Shown in pieces: positions 58,677 through 64,000 of a stretch of DNA of 64,000 nucleotides. The stretch's first letter is position 1; every line of letters begins with the position of its first letter. The notes under the pieces were generated by a model. The model made no database searches and was not told where the DNA came from. It worked only from the letters and a program-made list of their open reading frames with translations. A program made the translations under genes and the position numbers. This stretch comes from Nocardioides agri (GTDB lineage: Bacteria > Actinomycetota > Actinomycetes > Propionibacteriales > Nocardioidaceae). The stretch spans positions 3,249,669 to 3,313,668 of the forward strand of contig NZ_JACEIC010000002.1 of the NCBI RefSeq assembly GCF_013778305.1, written 5' to 3'.

Positions 58677-59224
58677 GACAGGTTCGCCTCCGGCGCCGTG
58701 GTGGCGGACCCCTCGCGCAGGTATTCGTGCCCCAGTGAAGCTCCGAGAGCCGCCCGCGCGCGCGACAGCCGGCTCTTCACTGTGCCGGCAGGCACTCCGG
58801 TCTCGGCGGCGATCTCGGTGACGGACAAGCCGGCCATCTCATGGAGGACCACGGCCCGGCGATGCTCGGCCGAGAGCGCGTTCAGCGCCCGGAGCAGGTC
58901 GACGCGTTCCTCGCTCTCGGCCATCCGGTCGACTTCGGAGGTGCGGAAGCGGCGCAGCCGGTCCGCTGCGACGAGCGAGCGCCGATGCTGGCTGACCGCC
59001 ACGCGCCAGGCCACCGTTCGCACCCATGCGCTGGGGTTGTCGAGGCGCGAGACTCGCCGCCAGCGTTGCCAGGCTCGCGCGTAGGCCTCCTGCAAGACGT
59101 CTGCGGCCTGCTCTGGGTCACCGGTCATGACCGTCAGCTGGCGCAGCAGGCGCAGGCGAGTGGCGGTGTAGAACTCGTCGAACTCGACCTGGGTGCTCAC
59201 CGATTGCCTCCCGCTCACCGCCAT
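58673..59224 (-). CDS. ECF (SigE-family) RNA polymerase sigma factor
   Basis: A 183-residue extracytoplasmic-function sigma factor. Region 2 (about 15-80) has DPEQAADVLQEAYARAWQRW and AWVRTVAWRVAVSQHRRS. Region 4 (about 110-165) has HRRAVVLHEMAGLSVTEIAA and GVPAGTVKSRLSRARAAL. ATG 59224 starts the gene. The GGGAGG sequence 7 nt before it supports translation. It is divergent from the sulfatase gene across a 128-bp control region and coupled to the downstream propeller protein. Confidence 0.93.
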   Translation of the reverse strand: MAVSGRQSVSTQVEFDEFYTATRLRLLRQLTVMTGDPEQAADVLQEAYARAWQRWRRVSRLDNPSAWVRTVAWRVAVSQHRRSLVAADRLRRFRTSEVDRMAESEERVDLLRALNALSAEHRRAVVLHEMAGLSVTEIAAETGVPAGTVKSRLSRARAALGASLGHEYLREGSATTAPEANLS

Positions 59225-59352
59225 TAGACACGCATGGCGACGTCGAACGGTTCCATCGGCGAGGCAGCTTCTTTGTTCGGCCAGTCACGGAACCAGGTAC
59301 GGCGCTCGCGCGTGAACTCGAGAACGGGCAGCACCACGCGAGGAGATGGCCC

Positions 59353-60753
59353 ATGAGCGAGCGCACAGGCAGCCGGGTGAGTCGCCGGACCCTGATCGGA
59401 GGTGCCGTCGCGACCGGCGCCGCGGCGACCGGTGTGGCCGCGGCCGCCACGATGGAGCAGGAACAGCCCTTCGAAACGGCCCAGCGGCCCGTCCCCGAGC
59501 GCCGACCCAACTTCCTGATCGTCCTGGGCGACGATCTCGGGTGGGGCGACCTGTCGTCGTACGGCGCCCCGACGATCCGCACCCCGCACCTGGACCGCCT
59601 GGCGGCCTCCGGCGTCCGATTCACCAACGGCTACTCCGCCTCCTCGGTCTGCTCACCGACGCGGTTCGGGTTGTACACCGGCAGATACCCCGGCCGGCTG
59701 CACGGAGGACTCGGGGAACCGCTGGCCGAGAAGAACGACGTCGACGGCATCCCCACCGACCATCCGACCCTCGCCAGCCTGCTCAAGGGCGTCGGCTACG
59801 AGACCGCGATGCTCGGCAAGTGGCACTGTGGCTTCCTCCCCTCCTTCAGCCCGACCCGGGTGGGCTGGGACGAGTTCTTCGGAAACTTCGGCGGAGCCGT
59901 CGACTACTTCTCCAAGATCGACACAAGCGGCATCCACGACCTGTACGAGGGCGAGGTCGAGGCCGAGGACCTCCGGTACTACACCCACGCCCTCACCGAG
60001 CGTGCCGTCGAGTACATCGCTCGGCCGCGCGAGCACCCCTGGCTGCTCAACCTCAACTTCACCACCCCGCACTGGCCCTGGGAAGGCCCGCAGGATCGCG
60101 CGGTCAGTGAGGACCTCACCCGGCGCGTCGTCAACGGCGACGGCCTCCTGGCTCATTTCGACGGTGGCTCGTTGGGCGTCTACCGGTCGATGGTCGAGGA
60201 CCTGGACCGCTCCGTGGGCCGTGTGCTGGCCGCACTTGACCACGGCGGCCAGATCCACGACACGGTGGTCTTGTTCGCCAGCGACAACGGCGGTGAACGG
60301 TTCTCCTACGTATGGCCCTTCACAGGCGGCAAGTACACCCTGAACGAGGGCGGAATCCGTGTGCCCACGATCCTGAGCTGGCCCGGCACCCTGCCGCGCG
60401 GACGCGTCAGCCACGAACCGGTGATCACCATGGACTGGACCGCGACCATCGTGGAGCTCGCCGGAGCCCGCCCCGACGAGGAGCATCCCTTCGACGGCAC
60501 CAGCCTGGTGCCCTACCTCCTCCGCGGCCAGGCGCTGCCCGAACGCCCCCTGTTCTGGCGGATGCACGACTGGCGGGCGCTGCGCGCGGGGACGTTGAAG
60601 TACCTGCAGACCGACGACGGCAGCGACCACCTCTACGACCTCAGCGCCGACCAGCACGAACAGGCCGACCTGGTCGATCTGCGGCCCGACGATCTCGACA
60701 GGCTACGAGCCGCCTGGGAGAAGATCGCCGGCGACCAGCTGCCCTACGACTAG
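59353..60753 (+). CDS. Tat-exported sulfatase (formylglycine-dependent)
   Basis: A 466-residue alkaline-phosphatase-superfamily enzyme that removes sulfate from esters. The twin-arginine leader is SRRTLIGGAVATGAAATG (about 10-27). Metal ligands are in FLIVLGDDLGWGDLSSYG, and the sulfatase signature is SSVCSPTRFGLYTG, where Cys100 would be oxidised to formylglycine. Later come LGKWHCGF and FASDNGGERFSY with further metal ligands. AGGAGA lies 8 nt before ATG 59353. No formylglycine-generating enzyme is in the window. Folding and modification before Tat export are typical. Confidence 0.93.
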   Translation: MSERTGSRVSRRTLIGGAVATGAAATGVAAAATMEQEQPFETAQRPVPERRPNFLIVLGDDLGWGDLSSYGAPTIRTPHLDRLAASGVRFTNGYSASSVCSPTRFGLYTGRYPGRLHGGLGEPLAEKNDVDGIPTDHPTLASLLKGVGYETAMLGKWHCGFLPSFSPTRVGWDEFFGNFGGAVDYFSKIDTSGIHDLYEGEVEAEDLRYYTHALTERAVEYIARPREHPWLLNLNFTTPHWPWEGPQDRAVSEDLTRRVVNGDGLLAHFDGGSLGVYRSMVEDLDRSVGRVLAALDHGGQIHDTVVLFASDNGGERFSYVWPFTGGKYTLNEGGIRVPTILSWPGTLPRGRVSHEPVITMDWTATIVELAGARPDEEHPFDGTSLVPYLLRGQALPERPLFWRMHDWRALRAGTLKYLQTDDGSDHLYDLSADQHEQADLVDLRPDDLDRLRAAWEKIAGDQLPYD

Positions 60754-61096
60754 CGGGTCTGCGGAACCCGAACAACACGCAACACGCGCCTCTCCCCTTC
60801 CGGGACGCGATGGACGACGCCTACCTGATCGGCCACACACCCGCACCTAGGCGTGCGGGGGTCATTGTGGGCGGTTCGATGCGGGGGCGTTCGCCCCGTG
60901 ATCGAAGGGTTGGTCCATGATGGCCCCCGCGTCCACCGGCGTCTTCCGATGACCGCCGCCGTGAGATGCGATGCGCGCGGAAGGCGCGAGCGCAGCGGCG
61001 CGCGTGTGCGCGATTTGCCTTCCCGGTGTGAGGACGCGCGGACCTGCAGGTTCGAATCCGGTGGCTGACCTGCGCGAATGGATAAGTGCGAACACC
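60754..61096. other. Gene-free stretch with hairpins after the sulfatase gene
   Basis: Hairpin CCGCAC-CTAGGC-GTGCGG (60841-60858) and a larger one (60875-60906; TTCGAT/ATCGAA with CGGGGGCG/CGCCCCG inside) could terminate the sulfatase transcript. A GGTTCGAATCC string near 61043 looks like a tRNA T-arm, but no matching acceptor, D-arm or anticodon arm was found. No convincing reading frame. Confidence 0.5.
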
Positions 61097-61146
61097 CCAC
61101 CAACCAGGGGGTGTTTGCGAATTCCCGAGCACCTCGTTCGCGAAAA
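61097..61146. repeat. Att-like repeat, copy B
   Basis: CCACCAACCA, then GGGGGTGTTTGCGAAT, a GCACC block and TTCGCGAAAA. Same order and orientation as copy A at the tmRNA 3' end. It also forms a dyad across CGAACACCCC/GGGGTGTTTG with the preceding bases. Confidence 0.55.
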
Positions 61147-61177
61147 TCGGCTCCACCAGACGTCCGGTGGAGCCGAT
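61146..61177. terminator. Hairpin ATCGGCTCCACC/GGTGGAGCCGAT
   Basis: 12-bp perfect stem with an 8-nt loop, immediately after repeat copy B. It may be a terminator. The GGCTCCACCA within it also echoes the tmRNA 3' end. Confidence 0.6.
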
Positions 61178-61337
61178 TCGCATATCCGATAGCCAGAGGC
61201 GCGTCAGGTTGGCGATTGACGACCTCTGCTCGCTCAGCGGCTACCGCCAGATCCGTTGCGGACTCCGAGACTGACTCACGAGCGCGGACGCTCCTGAAGG
61301 ACGCTGACATCGGTGGCGTCGCGTCTGGTCGCCTCCA

Positions 61338-61343
61338 TACGCT
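61338..61343 (+). promoter_or_regulatory. -10 box of leaderless yqeY-like gene
   Basis: TACGCT, then 8 nt to ATG 61352. The promoter remains intact although the gene is broken. Confidence 0.45.
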
Positions 61344-61351
61344 TTGATGGC

Positions 61352-61715
61352 ATGGATGGCCTAGCGGAACAGCTGCGCGCGGATCTCATGGATGCCATGC
61401 GTGCCAGAGACCCGCTGACGGTGCGGTTCCTCCGCAACCTCCCCTCGGCAATTGCCAACCCCGAAGCTCGACTGGACACGGACACCACACCTGTGAGCCT
61501 GCGCTCCGGAGGTCGCATTGCGGGCGCGACTGAGGGCGTCGGCGCTACGGGACGTCACGAAACGTGAGCTGGACGAGCACGACACCCTGGTCGTGCTGAC
61601 AGCAGAACGCGACGAGCGGCTCGCATCGGCCGACATCCTCGGCGCGCGTGGTTCTACGGATGAGGCTGACGACTTGCGCGCGGAAGCGGCGTTGATCGAT
61701 CGCTACCTCGTGTGA
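61352..61715 (+). pseudogene. GatB/YqeY-domain protein gene with one frameshift
   Basis: Frame 1 encodes MDGLAEQLRADLMDAMRARD, then AIANPEARLDTDTTPVSLRS and GGRIAGATEGVGAT before an early stop at 61567. The neighbouring frame continues as DVTKRELDEHDTLVVLTAER and ends ADDLRAEAALIDRYLV at 61715. Joined, they form one YqeY-like protein of about 120 residues. The shift falls near 61541-61550 in GGCGCTACGGGACG. It could be a true mutation or a base-calling error in GC-rich DNA. YqeY proteins relate to the tRNA-dependent amidotransferase C-terminal fold. Confidence 0.72.
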
Positions 61716-61748
61716 CGAGCGGCCTCGCGCACGCGGCTCTTGGACCAT

Positions 61749-61779
61749 GGCTCCGTTCCGCCGTAGGCGGGGCGGAGCC
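61749..61779. terminator. Terminator hairpin after the yqeY-like gene
   Basis: Stem GGCTCCG/CGGAGCC, with inner CCGCC/GGCGG separated by 2-nt bulges. It lies 33 bp past the stop. The rest of 61780-61937 shows nothing recognisable. Confidence 0.65.
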
Positions 61780-61937
61780 TTCGCGTCAGCGACGCATCAG
61801 CGCCACGGCGAGCAACACGTCCGGCCACGCCGCCGACCCGGCTGGCGCATTTGACGCCCTTTTGACCTTGCGTTGGGGACCCGCTGAGTGTCGTCCCTGC
61901 ACATTGCCGGGGACGTTGCGCCTCGAGAGGAAGTCCC

Positions 61938-62435
61938 ATGCCATCCACGATCCTCGGTCTGCCCCTGCACCCCTTGGTCGTCCACGCCACGGTCGTCATC
62001 GTGCCGCTCGCCGCGGTCACGGTCATCCTGGCCGTGGTGGTGCCGAGGTTCCGCCGATGGGCGGGACCGATGCCCATGCTCCTGAGCCTCGCCGCACTCA
62101 TCTTGACGCCGCTGTCGACGTCCTCCGGCGAGACCCTCGAGCACTCGGTGCCCGAGACGAGGCTCGTCGAGGAGCACGCCGAGCTCGGGGACCAGCTGAT
62201 CTGGTTCACCGCCGTGCTGTTCATCCTGTCGGCGACGTACTGGTGGCTCGACCGGCGGCGCCTCGCGACCGGACCCGGCGCCGCGACGCGCGACCGACTG
62301 CGAACCCTGACGTCCGTCGTCGGCGTGCTGGCAGTGGTGGCGGCGCTCGGGACCGGTGTCCAGGTAGCTCGGATCGGCCACAGCGGCGCCAAGGCCGCCT
62401 GGTCCGACAGCGGTGCTGCATCGACAGGACCCTGA
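61938..62435 (+). CDS. DUF2231 membrane protein
   Basis: A 165-residue integral membrane protein with four spans (about 15-33, 45-63, 95-113, 130-150). The family hallmark GLPLHPLVVHATVVIVPLAA near the N-terminus has two His that may bind metal or heme. Family function is unknown. Some members are linked to heme or cytochrome-type chemistry. GAGAGGAAG lies 8 nt before ATG 61938. It precedes a two-component system but ends 20 bp before that gene's leaderless start. Confidence 0.87.
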   Translation: MPSTILGLPLHPLVVHATVVIVPLAAVTVILAVVVPRFRRWAGPMPMLLSLAALILTPLSTSSGETLEHSVPETRLVEEHAELGDQLIWFTAVLFILSATYWWLDRRRLATGPGAATRDRLRTLTSVVGVLAVVAALGTGVQVARIGHSGAKAAWSDSGAASTGP

Positions 62436-62442
62436 GTGGCGC

Positions 62443-62448
62443 TACCGT
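62443..62448 (+). promoter_or_regulatory. -10 box of leaderless response-regulator gene
   Basis: TACCGT, then 7 nt to ATG 62456. It lies just after the DUF2231 stop codon. Confidence 0.5.
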
Positions 62449-62455
62449 GGCAGAC

Positions 62456-63145
62456 ATGGTGCGTCTTCTTCTGGTCGAGGACGACCCGGACATCAGGCGC
62501 ACCCTCGCGCGAGGGCTGGGGGAGCAGGGCGCGACCGTCGTGCCCGTGGCGACTGCCGTCGAGGCGATCAAGGCCGTCGCCAGCGAGCGCCCCGACGCTG
62601 TCGTGCTCGATCTCGGCCTGCCGGACCTCGATGGCGCCGACGTCCTGGCGCTGATCCGTTCGAGCAGTGATCTTCCGGTCGTGGTCGCGACCGCTCGGGA
62701 CGAGGAGCGCGAGATCGTGCGTCTGCTCGACGCGGGTGCCGACGACTACCTGATCAAGCCGTTCTCGGCCGCGCAGGTGATGGCTCGCGTGCGCGCGGTA
62801 CTGCGCCGTACGGCGCCCGCGGCCCGAGAGGACCAACGCGTGGTCGTCGGGGACCTGGTCGTCGACCCGGTGTCCCGCACGGCCAGCCTGGAAGGCCGGG
62901 AGCTGACGCTCAACCGCAAGGAGTTCGACCTGCTGTTCGCGCTGGCGTCGCGGGCGGGCGAGGTGGTGACGAAGCGGCAGCTGCTCGCCGAGGTGTGGCA
63001 GATGCCGTGGGGTGGCGCCGACCGGACCGTGGACGTGCACCTGTCCTGGCTGAGGCGCAAGCTGGGGGAGACGGCGTCCGAGCCGCGCTACCTGGTGAGC
63101 GTGCGCGGGGTCGGCGTGAAGGTCGTCGACCCGAGCACGTCATGA
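62456..63145 (+). CDS. OmpR-family response regulator
   Basis: A 229-residue regulator. The receiver (about 1-118) has LLVEDDPDI, phosphoacceptor Asp in VVLDLGLPD and LIKPF. The winged-helix output (about 130-225) has LTLNRKEFDLLFALASRAGE and TVDVHLSWLRRKLGE. The start is fixed by the leaderless promoter. The same frame is open far upstream but is not coding there. Its stop overlaps the kinase ATG (ATGA). It forms a standard two-component pair with the gene that follows. Confidence 0.93.
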   Translation: MVRLLLVEDDPDIRRTLARGLGEQGATVVPVATAVEAIKAVASERPDAVVLDLGLPDLDGADVLALIRSSSDLPVVVATARDEEREIVRLLDAGADDYLIKPFSAAQVMARVRAVLRRTAPAAREDQRVVVGDLVVDPVSRTASLEGRELTLNRKEFDLLFALASRAGEVVTKRQLLAEVWQMPWGGADRTVDVHLSWLRRKLGETASEPRYLVSVRGVGVKVVDPSTS

Positions 63146-64000
63146 CCTTGCGCCAGCGCATCCTCCTGCTGGCGGTGGGTGCGGCCTCGGCTGTGATGCT
63201 GCTGTTCGCGATCCCGCTGTGGCTGCTGCTCGACGGCGCGGCCACGGAGGAGGGGCGGGAGAACGCTGCGGACGTGGCACGTGGTGTCGCCGACTACGTC
63301 AGCACCGGTTCGACGGACGTCCAGACCCTCTCGGCGTACGTCGACCGCATCAACGACCGCGGGGACCGGGCCACCGTGACGGTCCTCCTGCCGGATGGCA
63401 CCCAGCTGGGCGCCGACCTCCCGGGCGATGCGCCGACCGACGTCGAGGAGGGCGCACCGCACGACGGGGACGGCGACCAGGACGACGAGGGGCTGATGCC
63501 GGTCTCGGAGCCGGAGGTGCACGAGGTCGACGACGGTCAGCTCGTCAGCGTGCACGCCAGCACCGCCGACGGGCCGGTCACTGTCCTGGCGTTCGCGACG
63601 GCCGGCGATGCCCACGACCGGATGGTCGATCGGCTGCTTCTCCTCGCCGCAGCTGCCGCCGTCCTCCTGCTGTTGGCGGCCGGCGCGGCCGAGATCGTGG
63701 TGCGCCGCCTCGTCCGTGACCTCGACGACGCAGCGGCCGTGGCGGACCGGCTCGCGGAGGGCGACCTGTCGGCGCGCGCGCCCGAGGACGGAGTCGCGTC
63801 AGAGGTACGGAGGGTCTCCGCCGCACTGAACCGGCTGGCCGGCCGGATCGGCGACCTGCTCGCAGCCGAGCGCGAGACTGTGGCCGACCTGTCGCACCGG
63901 TTGAGGACACCGCTCACCGCCGTGCGGCTGGACGTCGAGGCGCTGCCGTCGTCCGAGCGGACCGACGAGCTCGAGTCGCACCTCGACCATCTCGAGCGCA
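63142..64000 (+). CDS. Sensor histidine kinase (partial, runs off right edge)
   Basis: 286 visible residues from ATG 63142. Span 1 (about 7-30) is followed by an extracytoplasmic sensor (about 31-165) with a strongly acidic patch (EEGAPHDGDGDQDDEGL, about 101-117), span 2 (about 170-190), HAMP (about 190-240), and H-box VADLSHRLRTPLTAVRLDVE with His252. The ATP-binding domain lies beyond the window. The acidic patch might bind cations, polyamines or cationic peptides, which is speculative. Paired with the OmpR-type regulator by 4-bp overlap. Confidence 0.9.
   Translation, partial: MTLRQRILLLAVGAASAVMLLFAIPLWLLLDGAATEEGRENAADVARGVADYVSTGSTDVQTLSAYVDRINDRGDRATVTVLLPDGTQLGADLPGDAPTDVEEGAPHDGDGDQDDEGLMPVSEPEVHEVDDGQLVSVHASTADGPVTVLAFATAGDAHDRMVDRLLLLAAAAAVLLLLAAGAAEIVVRRLVRDLDDAAAVADRLAEGDLSARAPEDGVASEVRRVSAALNRLAGRIGDLLAAERETVADLSHRLRTPLTAVRLDVEALPSSERTDELESHLDHLER

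Noticed and set aside
61020..61065. tRNA gene suggested by GGTTCGAATCC
   Set aside because: The T-stem has a mismatch, and no acceptor, D-arm or anticodon stem could be assembled upstream.

Overview
The window is high-GC DNA with actinobacterial gene content: HelR, Ku plus split LigD, NAD-glutamate dehydrogenase of about 180 kDa, FtsEX/SmpB/tmRNA, a c-di-AMP riboswitch and a Tad pilus locus. Many genes have a TAnnnT-type -10 box 6-8 nt before an ATG or GTG and so look leaderless. A Nocardioides-like member of the Propionibacteriales is my inference. The sequence alone does not fix the genus. The DNA looks chromosomal. I see no phage, plasmid or CRISPR genes.

1-5 kb: a partial helR (minus strand) has a near-perfect rifamycin-associated element upstream. 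Then come proline/tryptophan catabolism (pruA, kynA), a DUF2505 gene and a 96-nt long-stem inverted repeat. 5-14 kb: NAD-glutamate dehydrogenase, then a tightly overlapping run of amidase, ABC ATPase, ABC permease and SDR. 14-17 kb: AraC regulator, TauE/SafE exporter and SLC13-type transporter. 17.5-24.2 kb: a DNA end-joining neighbourhood. Ku and a minus-strand flavin monooxygenase-symporter-epimerase operon lie beside a plus-strand ligase, L,D-transpeptidase and LigD-polymerase operon. 24.5-27.1 kb: SipW-like signal peptidase, response regulator, and a histidine kinase whose ATP-binding domain looks dead. 27.2-32.1 kb: HAD phosphatase plus a FtsX-like permease with two ATPases. 32.2-35.5 kb: riboswitch-controlled NlpC/P60 hydrolase, a lipoprotein, and a WXG100/PPE-like pair. 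35.7-40.5 kb: tad locus for an Flp-type pilus, closed by a strong terminator. 41-44 kb: a multi-PAS hybrid kinase and a REC-HATPase fusion. 44-54.5 kb: a conserved core with prfB, ftsE, ftsX, an M23 hydrolase, smpB and ssrA (tmRNA), interspersed with metabolic genes.

54.5-61.1 kb: an accessory-looking segment downstream of ssrA, bounded by two related ~50-bp sequences. It carries tandem alpha/beta hydrolases, two beta-propeller proteins, an ECF sigma factor, a Tat-exported sulfatase and gene remnants. 61.3-64 kb: a GatB/YqeY-like gene broken by one frameshift, a DUF2231 membrane protein, and a two-component system that runs off the right edge.

Cell-envelope biology recurs across the window: L,D-transpeptidase, NlpC/P60, M23 with FtsEX, Tad pilus, T7SS-like proteins and SipW. 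So does stress survival: HelR, NHEJ, tmRNA and an ECF sigma. Gene starts were chosen from family N-termini, ATGA/GTGA/TGATG overlaps, Shine-Dalgarno matches or leaderless promoters. Many lie well inside the longest open frame.
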